Shown here in pieces: positions 46,881 through 56,562 of a DNA stretch of 64,000 nucleotides. Within the stretch, counting starts at the first letter, position 1; each line of letters opens with the position of its first letter. Location of the stretch: contig NZ_QFWJ01000010.1 in NCBI RefSeq assembly GCF_003336805.1, positions 1 through 64,000 on the forward strand. The letters are read 5' to 3'. The notes below the pieces were generated by a model, which worked only from the letters and a program-made list of their open reading frames with translations, was not told the DNA's origin and searched no databases. This DNA comes from Marinospirillum perlucidum. Its GTDB lineage: Bacteria; Pseudomonadota; Gammaproteobacteria; Pseudomonadales; Halomonadaceae. The translations under genes and the position numbers were made by a program.

Positions 46881-48197
46881 TTGACGGTGCCAGCAGTACA
46901 GCCAATGCGTTTTCTAGCTCTGGGCATAAATCATAAGACGGCGCCCGTTGCTTTGCGAGAGCGGGTCGCTTTTTCGCCTTCCCAGTTGGAAGCCGCCAGC
47001 CAAGAATTGCGCGAACATCAGAGTATCAAAGAAGCGGCTATCGTTTCCACCTGCAACCGTACGGAAGTCTATACCCTGGTGGAGGCTGGCGATGCTGCGC
47101 CCTTGTTGGAATGGTTGAGTCATTTTCATGGCCTGCCTCTTGATGAAGTCGCCAAGCACAGCTACATCCATGAAGACCAGTCGGCCATCGGTCATTTGAT
47201 GCGTGTTGCCAGTGGTCTGGATTCCATGGTGCTGGGTGAGCCTCAGATTCTGGGTCAGATCAAGGATGCTTATGATCTGGCCAAACAGAATAATCTTCTC
47301 GGCTCGGGTCTGGAGGGACTTTTTCAGCAGGTTTTTGCCACCGCCAAACGAGTCAGAACCGAAACCGGTATCGGCACCAACCCGGTTTCCGTGGCCTATG
47401 CAGCCGTGAGTCTGGCGCAAAAGATTTTCTCGGATCTGCGTGAAAGCAGCGCCCTTTTGATTGGTGCCGGGGAAACCATCGAACTGGTGGCCCGTCATTT
47501 GCGTCAGGCTGGTGTCAGCCAGTTAGTGGTGGCTAATCGCACCCTGGATCGTGCCCAGAGCCTGGTTGAAGAGGTCAACGGCCAGGCCGTCACGCTGGAT
47601 GCCATTCCCAATGAATTGGCCAAGGCCGATATCGTCATCAGCTCCACTGCGGCCCCCTTACCGATTCTGGGCAAGGGCATGGTAGAAAGAGCGCTTAAAT
47701 TAAGGCGCCACAAGCCCATCTTTATGGTGGATATTGCCGTACCCCGGGATATCGAACCCCAGGTGGATGAGCTGGATGATATCTTTCTGTTTACCGTCGA
47801 TGATCTCCAGGAGGTCATTGACGAGAACCTGGCCGCGCGTCGAGAAGCCGCCGAACAGGCCGAGCACTTGATTCGTGCCAGTGTTCAGGAATTTCAGCGC
47901 AGCCTGCGGGTGCGTGATGCCGGACGCATGATCGGCGAATTCCGCCGCAATGCCCAGCAGCTGGCCGATGCCGAGTTGGCCCAGGCCCTGGCCCAGTTGG
48001 AGCAGGGGCAGGATGCCCAGGAGGTCATGCAAAAACTCTGTCGTAGCCTGACCAATAAATGGCTGCATCACCCTACTCTCAAGTTGCGTGAAGCCTCGGC
48101 TGAAAATCGCGGTGATTTTCTGGCTTCAGCTGCCGAACTGCTTAATCTGGAAACCAACCAGCCACCTCCTTCCGGAAAAAACACCAAGGAGCCCTAG
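46881..48197 (+). CDS. hemA: Glutamyl-tRNA reductase
   Basis: A 438-residue enzyme reducing glutamyl-tRNA to glutamate-1-semialdehyde, the first step of tetrapyrrole synthesis. ALGINHKTAPVALRERVAF near 13, catalytic Cys58 in VSTCNRTEVY, GLDSMVLGEPQILGQIKDAY near 115 and the NADPH loop LLIGAGETIE near 193. A TTG start at 46881 has TTGGAG six bases upstream. The ATG at 46905 (430 residues) matches the homologous N-terminus better but has no clear ribosome binding site. It leads hemA-prfA-prmC. Confidence 0.96.
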   Translation: MTVPAVQPMRFLALGINHKTAPVALRERVAFSPSQLEAASQELREHQSIKEAAIVSTCNRTEVYTLVEAGDAAPLLEWLSHFHGLPLDEVAKHSYIHEDQSAIGHLMRVASGLDSMVLGEPQILGQIKDAYDLAKQNNLLGSGLEGLFQQVFATAKRVRTETGIGTNPVSVAYAAVSLAQKIFSDLRESSALLIGAGETIELVARHLRQAGVSQLVVANRTLDRAQSLVEEVNGQAVTLDAIPNELAKADIVISSTAAPLPILGKGMVERALKLRRHKPIFMVDIAVPRDIEPQVDELDDIFLFTVDDLQEVIDENLAARREAAEQAEHLIRASVQEFQRSLRVRDAGRMIGEFRRNAQQLADAELAQALAQLEQGQDAQEVMQKLCRSLTNKWLHHPTLKLREASAENRGDFLASAAELLNLETNQPPPSGKNTKEP

Positions 48198-48257
48198 CTG
48201 CTCCCTGCAAGGATTTGCACTGTTTTTTCCATTTTTCAATTTTGGATTTTCCTGTAT

Positions 48258-49340
48258 ATGAAAGCCTCTCTACACACCAAACTGGACAACCTTCGCGATC
48301 GTTTTGAAGAGTTGTCAGCGCTTCTTTCCGACCCTGAAACCATCAGTCAGCAGGACAAGTTTCGCAGCTATTCCAAAGAGTATGCAGAGCTGGAACCGGT
48401 GATTCAGGCGTACAACCGCTATACCCAGCAGCAGGAGGATCTGGCTGCAGCCGAAGCCATGGCTGAAGATGATGATCCCGAGATGCGTGAAATGGGTCGC
48501 GAGGAAGCCCAGGAATTGAAAGCAGGTCTGGCGGATTTGGAAGCGGAATTACAACGCCTCCTGCTACCTCGTGATCCCAATGACAGCCGTAATATCTTTC
48601 TGGAAGTTCGCGCCGGAACCGGCGGCGATGAAGCCGCGCTTTTTGCCGGGGATCTGTTCAAGATGTACAGCCGCTTTGCCGAAGGCAAGGGGTGGCAGGT
48701 GGAAATTCTTAGTTCCAATGACAGTGAAGCCGGTGGCTTCAAGGAAGTCATTGCCCGCATCAGTGGCCGCGATGTCTATTCCTGGCTGAAGTTTGAATCC
48801 GGTGTCCACAGGGTTCAGCGGGTGCCCGCTACCGAATCCCAGGGGCGTATCCACACCTCCGCCTGTACGGTAGCGGTCATGCCTGAAGCCGATGAAGTCG
48901 GGGAGGTGGACATCAATCCGGCCGATTTGCGTATAGATACCTTCCGCTCTTCCGGTGCCGGTGGTCAGCACGTTAATACCACTGACTCGGCCATTCGCAT
49001 TACCCACTTGCCCACCGGTCTGGTGGTGGAATGCCAGCAGGAGCGCTCCCAGCACAAGAACAAGGCCAAGGCCCTGTCCTGGCTGGCGACCCGCCTGAAA
49101 CAGCAGGCTGAAGATGATGCCCACAAGGCCCAGGCCGATGAGCGCCGTTCTCTGGTGGGCAGTGGTGACCGTTCCGAACGAATTCGAACTTATAACTTTC
49201 CCCAGGGCCGGGTGACCGATCACCGCATCAACCTGACTCTCTACAAGCTGGATGAAATCCTGGCCGGTAGCCTGGACGAAGTGGTTTCAGCCCTGGCACA
49301 GGAGCAGCAAACCGAACTGCTGGCCCAGATGGGAGCCTGA
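48258..49340 (+). CDS. prfA: Peptide chain release factor 1
   Basis: A 360-residue factor terminating at UAA and UAG. The stop-codon tripeptide lies in [19 protein letters not shown], and the catalytic GGQ in [19 protein letters not shown] near 234. Length matches E. coli (360). prmC, which methylates the GGQ glutamine, is encoded five bases downstream. Confidence 0.98.
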   Translation: MKASLHTKLDNLRDRFEELSALLSDPETISQQDKFRSYSKEYAELEPVIQAYNRYTQQQEDLAAAEAMAEDDDPEMREMGREEAQELKAGLADLEAELQRLLLPRDPNDSRNIFLEVRAGTGGDEAALFAGDLFKMYSRFAEGKGWQVEILSSNDSEAGGFKEVIARISGRDVYSWLKFESGVHRVQRVPATESQGRIHTSACTVAVMPEADEVGEVDINPADLRIDTFRSSGAGGQHVNTTDSAIRITHLPTGLVVECQQERSQHKNKAKALSWLATRLKQQAEDDAHKAQADERRSLVGSGDRSERIRTYNFPQGRVTDHRINLTLYKLDEILAGSLDEVVSALAQEQQTELLAQMGA

Positions 49341-49345
49341 TCGCG

Positions 49346-50185
49346 GTGATCACGATCAAATCCTGGCTGCAGGAGGCCGCGGCTCAACTGCTCAATGCCG
49401 GTATCGACAATGCCCGCCAGGAAGCTGAAATCCTGCTTTGCCAATTGCTGCAGAAAAATCCGGCCTATCTGTTTACCTGGCCGGGGCAGGAATTGAGCCA
49501 GGAACAGCAAACCAGCCTGGGCCGACAATTGCACCAACGTCTGGAAGGTACACCCTTGGCCTGGATTCTGGGTGAATGGGAATTCTGGGGCCTGCCCCTG
49601 CGGGTTTCCCCGGCGACTTTAATTCCCCGCGCGGATACCGAAGTCCTGGTGGAAGCTGCTTTGGATTCCTGTGTCCTGCCCCAGGCGCGAGTCCTGGATT
49701 TGGGAACAGGTACCGGCGCCATCGCCCTGGCTTTGAAAAAGGAGCGTCCCCAGTGGAAGGTGGATGCCGTTGATTTTCAGCCGGAAGCCGTTGCTCTGGC
49801 CAGGGAAAATGCGCGCCACTTGCAGCTGGACATCAGAGTCTGGCAATCCGACTGGTGGCAGGCAGTGCCTGAAACACCCGGTTATGATCTGGTAGTCAGC
49901 AATCCCCCCTATATTCACCCCGAGGATCCGCATTTGCAGCAGGGAGATCTTCGCTACGAGCCTTCTTCTGCCCTGGTTGGTGGGACAGATGGCCTGGAAG
50001 CCTACCGCCAGCTATTGGCAGGTCTGCCCAAGCATCTGCGCCCCGGAGGCTGGTTTCTGGTGGAGCAGGGCTATGATCAGGCCGAAGCGCTTCAGGGTCT
50101 CTTTGCCCGGGCAGGCTTGCTTGAGCGCCTGACTTATCCGGATTACGCCGGCCAGCCAAGAGTGACCCGGGGAAGACGTCAATAA
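49346..50185 (+). CDS. prmC: Release factor glutamine methyltransferase
   Basis: A 279-residue SAM-dependent methyltransferase. LDLGTGTGAIALAL near 115 binds SAM, and the catalytic VVSNPPYIHPEDPHL is near 184. The N-terminal helical domain has LLCQLLQKNPAYLFTWP. It starts with GTG. It modifies the GGQ motif of RF1 and RF2, consistent with its place after prfA. Confidence 0.96.
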   Translation: MITIKSWLQEAAAQLLNAGIDNARQEAEILLCQLLQKNPAYLFTWPGQELSQEQQTSLGRQLHQRLEGTPLAWILGEWEFWGLPLRVSPATLIPRADTEVLVEAALDSCVLPQARVLDLGTGTGAIALALKKERPQWKVDAVDFQPEAVALARENARHLQLDIRVWQSDWWQAVPETPGYDLVVSNPPYIHPEDPHLQQGDLRYEPSSALVGGTDGLEAYRQLLAGLPKHLRPGGWFLVEQGYDQAEALQGLFARAGLLERLTYPDYAGQPRVTRGRRQ

Positions 50186-50497
50186 GGAAACCCCTGATTA
50201 ACTATTGCGCTTGTTTATACTGCGTTGAAATTGACCTCAAAATACTCATTTACTTGCTGTAAATTCCGCTTTTTCGTTCAATTCCGCCTTGTCTAACCTG
50301 CGCTCATCACGTTAATTAGACGCTCCCAAGTCAAAACCTCCAGCAAAGGTGTGGTTTTTGCCAGGCTAACATGATAAAACTCTGAAAGAGAGTAGGCTTT
50401 TGGCAAGATCAACTGTTTTGAGGGAGACTTTTTAGCTGCTTGCCATCAATTTTGCCTGCTTTTTTGGATGACTGATAATAATAAAAGGCAGCTTTCC
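50186..50497. other. AT-rich intergenic region before lrp-like gene
   Basis: About 300 bases with low GC between prmC and the Lrp-type gene. No reading frame of note. Several short A/T tracts may be binding sites for the regulator itself, which commonly represses its own gene, but I cannot point to a consensus site. AAAAGGC about ten bases before 50498 is the likely ribosome binding site. Confidence 0.4.
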
Positions 50498-51010
50498 ATG
50501 AAAAACAATAAAAGCAAAACCCTGGATAAAATTGATCTTAAAATTCTCCAGGCACTGCAGGATAATGCCCGCATTTCCTATGTGGATCTGGCCAACAAGG
50601 TGGGTCTTTCCACGACTCCTTGCCTGGAAAGGGTCAAACGCCTGGAACGCAAGGGTGTGATCAAGGGTTACAAGGCCATACTCAATCCCAAATACCTGCG
50701 TGCCAATCTGTTGGTGTTTGTGGAGATAAGTCTGGAAACGCAATCCCCGGCTGTTTTTGACGAGTTTCGCCGCGCCGTGGCCCAGTTGCCCCAGATTCAG
50801 GAATGCCACCTGGTGTCCGGTCAATTTGATTATATTCTCAAGTGCCGGATTCCCGAGATGAGTGCCTACCGGCAGTTGTTGGGTGATGTGGTTTTAACCT
50901 TGCCCGGTGTAAAAGAATCCAAGAGCTATGTAGTAATGGAAGAAGTGAAAGAAGATACTGCGATCTATGTTCCCTGCCTGGAGGAGTTCGAGCAGGACTC
51001 TCTGGTATGA
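50498..51010 (+). CDS. lrp: Leucine-responsive regulatory protein (Lrp)
   Basis: A 170-residue Lrp/AsnC regulator. The helix-turn-helix region DKIDLKILQALQDNARISYV and VGLSTTPCLERVKRLERKG is followed by the RAM ligand domain with LLVFVEISLE, IQECHLVSGQFDYILK and MSAYRQLLGDVVLTLPGV, and the closing YVVMEEVKE is close to that of true Lrp. It senses leucine or other amino acids and acts globally. An alternative start at 50468 would add ten residues. Its stop overlaps the next gene by 4 bp, an unusual coupling. Confidence 0.93.
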   Translation: MKNNKSKTLDKIDLKILQALQDNARISYVDLANKVGLSTTPCLERVKRLERKGVIKGYKAILNPKYLRANLLVFVEISLETQSPAVFDEFRRAVAQLPQIQECHLVSGQFDYILKCRIPEMSAYRQLLGDVVLTLPGVKESKSYVVMEEVKEDTAIYVPCLEEFEQDSLV

Positions 51011-51771
51011 CGCACCCGGATCTGACCGACCAGCAGCTTTTGCGCTATAGTCGCCAGCTTTTACTTCCTGAACTGGATGTGGCGGGGCAGCAGAAGCTTC
51101 TGGCCAGTCGGGTGCTGATTCTGGGGTTGGGTGGTCTGGGTTCGCCCGTAGCACTCTATCTGGCAGCCGCAGGTGTGGGTGAATTACACCTGGCGGATGA
51201 TGATGAGGTTGAGTTGTCCAACCTGCAGCGACAGCTACTGCACCAGGAAGCTTCCGTGGGTAAGACCAAGCTGGCTTCAGCGAAGGAAACCCTGAAGGCG
51301 ACCAACCCGGAGATTGACCTGGTGGGTTACTCCCAGCGGCTGGAAGGAGAGCTCTTGGATCGAGCCGTTCAGCAGGTAGACTTGGTGTGCGATTGCAGTG
51401 ATAACTTTGCTACCCGTTTTGCCCTCAATCGCAGCTGTTACCGCTGGAAGAAGCCGCTGATTTCCGGTGCAGCGATTGGTTTCTCCGGTCAACTGGCAGT
51501 TTTTGATCCCCATGATCCCCATTCCCCCTGCTATGCCTGTCTCTATGATGAAGATGCTGAAGAGGAAGCCTTGAGTTGCTCCGAGGCGGGTGTACTGGCC
51601 CCGCTGGTCGGCGTAATCGGCAGTCTTCAGGCCATGGAGGCTTTAAAGCTCCTGGCTCAGTGTAGGGAAACGGCCACTGGCAAACTTCTCACCTATGAGG
51701 GTCTGAAAGGAAACCTGCGTACTCGAAAGCTAGTTAAAGACCCTGCTTGCCGTTGTTGTGCTAATATTTAG
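51007..51771 (+). CDS. moeB: MoeB/ThiF-family adenylyltransferase
   Basis: A 254-residue E1-like enzyme. The ATP-binding GLGGLGSPVALYLAAAGVGEL near 35, the Arg finger segment NLQRQLLHQE near 72, a zinc-binding CYACLYD and closing CRCC, and CSEAGVLAPLVGVIGS near 190 match the MoeB/ThiF group. It adenylates the C-terminal glycine of MoaD or ThiS for sulfur transfer. No MoaD or ThiS is encoded nearby, so MoeB or ThiF is undecided. In many Gammaproteobacteria moeB follows hemA-prfA-prmC, as here with lrp inserted. A terminator follows at 51802. Confidence 0.88.
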   Translation: MTHPDLTDQQLLRYSRQLLLPELDVAGQQKLLASRVLILGLGGLGSPVALYLAAAGVGELHLADDDEVELSNLQRQLLHQEASVGKTKLASAKETLKATNPEIDLVGYSQRLEGELLDRAVQQVDLVCDCSDNFATRFALNRSCYRWKKPLISGAAIGFSGQLAVFDPHDPHSPCYACLYDEDAEEEALSCSEAGVLAPLVGVIGSLQAMEALKLLAQCRETATGKLLTYEGLKGNLRTRKLVKDPACRCCANI

Positions 51772-51801
51772 ACTTATCGGTCTGAATTTTCCTTGTTGAT
51801 T

Positions 51802-51840
51802 AATCCTGTCAGCGGCTGCTGACGGGATTTATTTATTTTG
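51802..51840 (+). terminator. Rho-independent terminator after moeB
   Basis: AATCCTGTCAGC (51802-51813), loop GGCT, GCTGACGGGATT (51818-51829): a 12-bp stem with one wobble, followed by TATTTATTTT. It separates the lrp-moeB unit from the EamA gene eight bases later. Confidence 0.85.
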
Positions 51841-51847
51841 GTGTAGC

Positions 51848-52759
51848 ATGAATCTATCCCTGGCAGCTTTCTTTTCTTCCTCGCTTCTGGTGCGTCTGGC
51901 TCCCTGGCTGTTTGTGCTTCTCTGGAGTACCGGCTTTATCAGCGCCAAGTATGGTCTTCCCTACAGCGAACCCTTCACTTTTCTGGCCTGGCGAATGGCT
52001 TTCAATCTGCTGGCCTTTGCTTGTTTACTCAAGCTTTTCAGGGTGAAACTTCCCGGAAATTATCGTCTGTGGGGTCAGCAGCTATTGGCTGGTGCCCTGA
52101 TTCACGGCGCCTATCTGGGCGGTGTTTTTTCGGCTATCGATGCCGGTATCCCGGCCGGTTTGACGGCGCTTCTGGTGGGTTTGCAGCCTCTTTTGACCGG
52201 GCTCTTGGTGTTTGTATTCTGGCAACAAAAATTACGCCTTAGCCAGTGGTTGGGGCTGTTGCTGGGGTTGTTGGGGGTCTTGCTGGTTCTGCAACAGACT
52301 TCCGAGATGCAGTTGCAAGGAGTAGCCGTTACCTGGACGGGCCTGGCCTGGGTGCTGCTGGCTCTTTTGGGGATTACGCTGGGCACCCTCTACCAGAAAA
52401 ATGCCTGTGAATCGCAATCGCCATTGACTGCCTCTTTTATCCAGTATGTTGCCTGTCTGGGACTGATGCTGACTGCGGCCTGGATGGCGGATGAAGGCCC
52501 GGTGCACTGGCATCCGGATTTTATTCTGGCGCTGGGCTGGTCAGTGTTGGTGCTCTCCGTCGGGGCACTTTTGCTCTTGTTGTTGATGATTCGCGCGGGT
52601 GAATCCACGCGTACGGCCAGCTATTTCTACCTGGTGCCCCCGCTGACCGCCCTGGAGGCCTGGCTGTTGTTTGATGAAAGCATGACGCTTCTGGCCCTGG
52701 CAGGCATGCTAATCACACTGATGGGGGTCTACTGGGCAAATCGTCCAGCCAGGTCTTGA
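51848..52759 (+). CDS. EamA/DMT-family transporter
   Basis: A 303-residue membrane protein with ten predicted helices in two five-helix EamA repeats. It begins with WLFVLLWSTGFISAKYGLPYSEPFTFLAWR, the hallmark of drug/metabolite exporters, and the second repeat contains FYLVPPLTALEAWLLFDE. It probably exports amino acids or other small metabolites; the substrate is unknown. Lrp encoded upstream regulates exporters in other bacteria, so regulation by it is possible, but a terminator lies between. Confidence 0.87.
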   Translation: MNLSLAAFFSSSLLVRLAPWLFVLLWSTGFISAKYGLPYSEPFTFLAWRMAFNLLAFACLLKLFRVKLPGNYRLWGQQLLAGALIHGAYLGGVFSAIDAGIPAGLTALLVGLQPLLTGLLVFVFWQQKLRLSQWLGLLLGLLGVLLVLQQTSEMQLQGVAVTWTGLAWVLLALLGITLGTLYQKNACESQSPLTASFIQYVACLGLMLTAAWMADEGPVHWHPDFILALGWSVLVLSVGALLLLLLMIRAGESTRTASYFYLVPPLTALEAWLLFDESMTLLALAGMLITLMGVYWANRPARS

Positions 52760-52836
52760 TGGGCGTTGACCCCAGATCAAACCAGTCGGCTTGAGGCGGC
52801 TGGCCGGTTCACAGGGCTGCTTCAGCTGCTTTTCTA

Positions 52837-52845
52837 TGGGATAAT
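52837..52845 (+). promoter_or_regulatory. Extended -10 promoter of the condensin operon
   Basis: TGG plus GATAAT (52840-52845) is an extended -10 element 37 bases before the SMC gene start. AGGGTGG a few bases before the ATG is the ribosome binding site. No distinct -35 is seen. The 120-bp gap after EamA holds nothing else I recognise. Confidence 0.55.
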
Positions 52846-52881
52846 TGATCCCTTTCCTGAAGCGGATTTACAGGGTGGTTT

Positions 52882-55800
52882 ATGTCGCATTTACTGCGCA
52901 TTGTTTTGATTCACAGTCACCTGGATGGGGTGGTTGAGCTGGCTTTGGATGGCCATACCAATATTTGCGGCACCAATGCCTCGGGTAAGACCACGCTGCA
53001 ACGCCTGGTTCCGGTTTTTTACGGCGAGCTGCCTAACCGGGTGGTTCCCAAAACCCGCAAGAAATTCGACGATTTTTATCTCCCCCATAGTAACTCCTAC
53101 CTGGTTTATGAATACCGGCGCGAAGATGGCGACCTGTGTCAGGCGGTCTTGACCCGCAAGGCCGATGGCGGGGTGGAATACCGTTTTATCAAGGCGGGAT
53201 TTGAGCCTCAGGATTATCTGCTGGAAACGCCAGAGGGAGTGAGGGCGCGTAACTACTCAGAATGGGCGTCCCACTTGCGTCAACAGAAACACTCTGTTTC
53301 CCCCAAGCTGGCGGCGACTTCTGAATACCGCAGTGTGATCCAGAATGATTTCAGTCTGCTGCGTGGCAATAGCCGCGATACAGTGCGCTTGCGCCAGCTG
53401 GCTGCTCAGTACAGCCTGGTGAAACAGACGCATCGTATTCGCCATATCGAAAAACTGGTATCTGCGGTACATGCTAAAGAAGGCAAGCTGGATACCCTGA
53501 AAACCATGCTGGCTGCCATTTTTGAAGAGGATGGAGTGGAGCTGCCGGTCACTGGTGTGCGCAATACCAAGGCCCGAGCCTGGATACAGCAGATGCGCCA
53601 GTCAATGCAGTTGGATCGTTTGCAGGAAGACTTTTCCCGTCTGCAGCAGTTGGATCAGACCCTGGCCGCTACCGAAGCCGATCTCTGGCAACTGCAACCC
53701 CTGCTGGAAAAAAATACCGCGGCCTTGCAGGCTCGTCAGGCTGATGATGAGGCTAGCTTGAATGAATTGAATCACTCCTTTACCCAGCACCAGCAGCACT
53801 ATGAAGAGGAACGCAACCAGCTTAATGACCGCCTGAGTGAAATTCGCAGTGAAAGACGCCAGCTGGAAAGCGAGCTGGAAGATCTCCAGGCGCGTTACGA
53901 TCACTACGTGGAAAGAGACATTCCCGGCCTGGAAGCTGATCTGCAAAATCTGCCCCAGTGGCGACAGGATCAGGAAGAACTGAATCGGCATTTGCAGCTG
54001 ATGCGCAGTGAGTTGGGTGATTCCCGGCAAAAACTGGAAGCACGCAAACTGGAATTATCCCAGGCGCTGGAGCGCCAGAGTCGGGATCTCTATGACCGTA
54101 TCCAGGCCTTGCAGACGAGTAAGGAAGAGCGCCGTGAAGAGCAGGAGGAAGAACTGCAGCGCCTGCACAAGCAACATGAAGAACAGCTACAGCTCAGCCA
54201 GGAAGCCTTTCAGGAAGAGTTGGACCAACTCACTCAGGAGTTGGCCGAGATCAGGGCCAAGGCCAGCGTATCCCAGCTGACGGGATCGGAAAAAGAAGAG
54301 CTGGCTTTGGCCCAGGCAAGAATTGAGCAGGCACAGCAGGATCACCAGGCCCGCCTGGTCACCTTGAATAATCTTCGCCAGGAGCTGGAGGCCAGTAAAA
54401 AGCAACGCCAGACCCTGAGTGACCGCTTGACCCAGGTGCGTCAGCAACTCGGGCAGGCGGATGCTCACCTGCAGGCGATTCAGCGACAACAGGTACCCGA
54501 GGCGGGCAGCCTGCGCCATTTTCTTCGCAGTCATCAACCAGGCTGGGAGCAGACTCTGGGCAAGGTGTTGCGTCCCGAGCTTCTGGAACGCAGTGACCTT
54601 GCCCCGCAGCAACTGGATCAGGACACTCGTGCCATCTATAACCTGCAGCTGGATCTGAATGCCATCGAACTGCCGGATTCAGCCCGCGATGAACAAACCC
54701 TGGCCAGTGCCCTTCAGGCTGCTGAAGACCAGCGGGCAACCCTAGCCCAGGAACAAGCCGAGCTGGAACAGCAGCTGGCAACCTGCCAGCAGACACTGCA
54801 GCAAAGAGAAGCGGACCTGGAAGCCGGTCGCCTGCAGAGCAAAAAAGCCCAAGCGGAAATCGATTATGCCCTGGAGGCTCGTAATCGCTTGCAGGAAGAC
54901 CAACGGCAAAGAGAAAAGCAGCGTTCCACTGATTTACAGCAGCAGCTACAGGCCTGTGAGCAGCAGCGGCAATCTCTTCTGGAGCGCCGCAATGCCACCC
55001 TGAGTGAAGTACGCCATGAGCACCAGGAACAACTGCTGGAATACAAGGCGGACTGGCAGGAGGAGCTGCAAAAACTGGATCGTCAGATCCAGCAGCAGCA
55101 ACACCAGTTGCAGACCCAGCGCCAGGAGCAAGAGCGTCAACTGGCTGAGCTGGAAGCAGCTTTTAATCGCGAGCTGCAAGATAAACAACTCGACCCGCAA
55201 GAAGTGCGCGAAGCTGAAGAGAGATTGCAGGCACTGGATGCACGAATCAGGGCGACGGCCAAGCGCCGCGACGAGCTGGATGATTACCAGCGTTTTCTGC
55301 GGGTTGACTGGGAAAAACGCAAACCCCAGCTATTACAGGATGAAGTTCGCCTCAAGCAGGAAGAAAGAGAGGCGGACCAGCGTCTGCAAAAACTCAAGGC
55401 GGACTTCAAGCAGCGGCGCAATCAACACCATCAAGATCTGCAAGCGCTTAAACAGCAACTGGAAGAGCAGGAGCGTCAACTCAACCAGCTTAAGCCCCTG
55501 TTGAGCCGCCTAGAAAGCCTGCATCCACCCCAGCAGCGCCCCAACCGTGAGGAGTTGCCCGGGGATGTGACCGAGCTGATCGAGAGAACTCACCGGGCTT
55601 TTGCCGAAAAAGAGCAGCTGGACAAGCAGTTGCGCAAGGATCAGGAAGCCTTTGAAGCTCTCCTGATTCGTGATGCCAGCAGTGACTTTATCGACTACCT
55701 CAACCAGGAGCGTCAAAAACTGGAAAATGATCCTTCCGGTAATAACCCGCCAAGGCAACTGCTACCGCTGCTGGCCGGGATGCTCAAGCTGCTCGAAGAC

Positions 55801-56562
55801 CAGCAGCACCAGTTGCTGGAGCAGGGGCGCAATCTGGGAGCGGATCTGAGCAAGTTCTTTACCGTTTTCCGTGATCTGAATCTGCGCATCCAGGAACAAA
55901 GCCGGCGTTTAAGCCGCGAAGTGGCTGATGATCTGGTGTTGGAAGGGATCAGCAAATCCGAAGTAAAAATCCAGTCGACCATCGATGAGCTGGATTTCTG
56001 GAAACCCCTGCGCCATTTTGCCAGCCTCTACGAACAATGGCGTCAGTCCGGCAATCCGTTACCCGATGATGCCTACCTGGATGCCCTGGCCGATGTCGTG
56101 GATTTACTGCGCAGTGATCAGAGTTACAGCTTTACCAGTCTCTTGCGTTTGGAGCTGCATTTGAATGAAGGCGGTTCTGACCTGATCATTCGTAATGATC
56201 GTCAGTTACTGGAATCCTCCAGTCACGGTATGGCCTACTTGATTCTGTGCAAGTTTCTGCTGGCTTTTACACGCTTACTGAGGGGGCAGGCTGATATTGC
56301 CATCCACTGGCCGATTGATGAGATTGGCACTCTGGCCTATCACAATGTCGAGAAGCTGTTTAAGGCCTGTGAGAGCAATCGTATTCATATCGTCGGTGCT
56401 TTTCCCAATCCCGAATCCGACGTGCTCCTGCTTTTCCAGCACCGCTACCTGATTGATCGCAGCAGTGAAGACCCCAACCGACGCCAGCTGAAACGCATCC
56501 AGCCCCAGTTGAGTCGTCTGGCTGAACGTCTGCAGGAACGCCAAGAGGAGGTGGAATCATGA
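52882..56562 (+). CDS. MksB-like SMC condensin ATPase (DUF3584-type)
   Basis: A 1226-residue SMC protein. The Walker A GTNASGKT (residues 30-37) lies in an N-terminal ATPase lobe. A long Gln/Glu/Arg-rich coiled coil (about 240-530) leads to a compact hinge (about 538-600; LRHFLRSHQPGWEQTLGKVL, then YNLQLDLNAIEL). The second coiled-coil arm spans about 600-940. The C-terminal lobe has the signature ESSSHGMAYLILCKFLL (about 1111-1127) and Walker B ending Asp1146-Glu1147 in IHWPIDEIG. It should dimerise at the hinge and clamp or extrude DNA with the two subunits encoded next. The sequence resembles the family I recall as DUF3584. It overlaps the next gene by 4 bp (ATGA). Confidence 0.85.
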   Translation: MSHLLRIVLIHSHLDGVVELALDGHTNICGTNASGKTTLQRLVPVFYGELPNRVVPKTRKKFDDFYLPHSNSYLVYEYRREDGDLCQAVLTRKADGGVEYRFIKAGFEPQDYLLETPEGVRARNYSEWASHLRQQKHSVSPKLAATSEYRSVIQNDFSLLRGNSRDTVRLRQLAAQYSLVKQTHRIRHIEKLVSAVHAKEGKLDTLKTMLAAIFEEDGVELPVTGVRNTKARAWIQQMRQSMQLDRLQEDFSRLQQLDQTLAATEADLWQLQPLLEKNTAALQARQADDEASLNELNHSFTQHQQHYEEERNQLNDRLSEIRSERRQLESELEDLQARYDHYVERDIPGLEADLQNLPQWRQDQEELNRHLQLMRSELGDSRQKLEARKLELSQALERQSRDLYDRIQALQTSKEERREEQEEELQRLHKQHEEQLQLSQEAFQEELDQLTQELAEIRAKASVSQLTGSEKEELALAQARIEQAQQDHQARLVTLNNLRQELEASKKQRQTLSDRLTQVRQQLGQADAHLQAIQRQQVPEAGSLRHFLRSHQPGWEQTLGKVLRPELLERSDLAPQQLDQDTRAIYNLQLDLNAIELPDSARDEQTLASALQAAEDQRATLAQEQAELEQQLATCQQTLQQREADLEAGRLQSKKAQAEIDYALEARNRLQEDQRQREKQRSTDLQQQLQACEQQRQSLLERRNATLSEVRHEHQEQLLEYKADWQEELQKLDRQIQQQQHQLQTQRQEQERQLAELEAAFNRELQDKQLDPQEVREAEERLQALDARIRATAKRRDELDDYQRFLRVDWEKRKPQLLQDEVRLKQEEREADQRLQKLKADFKQRRNQHHQDLQALKQQLEEQERQLNQLKPLLSRLESLHPPQQRPNREELPGDVTELIERTHRAFAEKEQLDKQLRKDQEAFEALLIRDASSDFIDYLNQERQKLENDPSGNNPPRQLLPLLAGMLKLLEDQQHQLLEQGRNLGADLSKFFTVFRDLNLRIQEQSRRLSREVADDLVLEGISKSEVKIQSTIDELDFWKPLRHFASLYEQWRQSGNPLPDDAYLDALADVVDLLRSDQSYSFTSLLRLELHLNEGGSDLIIRNDRQLLESSSHGMAYLILCKFLLAFTRLLRGQADIAIHWPIDEIGTLAYHNVEKLFKACESNRIHIVGAFPNPESDVLLLFQHRYLIDRSSEDPNRRQLKRIQPQLSRLAERLQERQEEVES

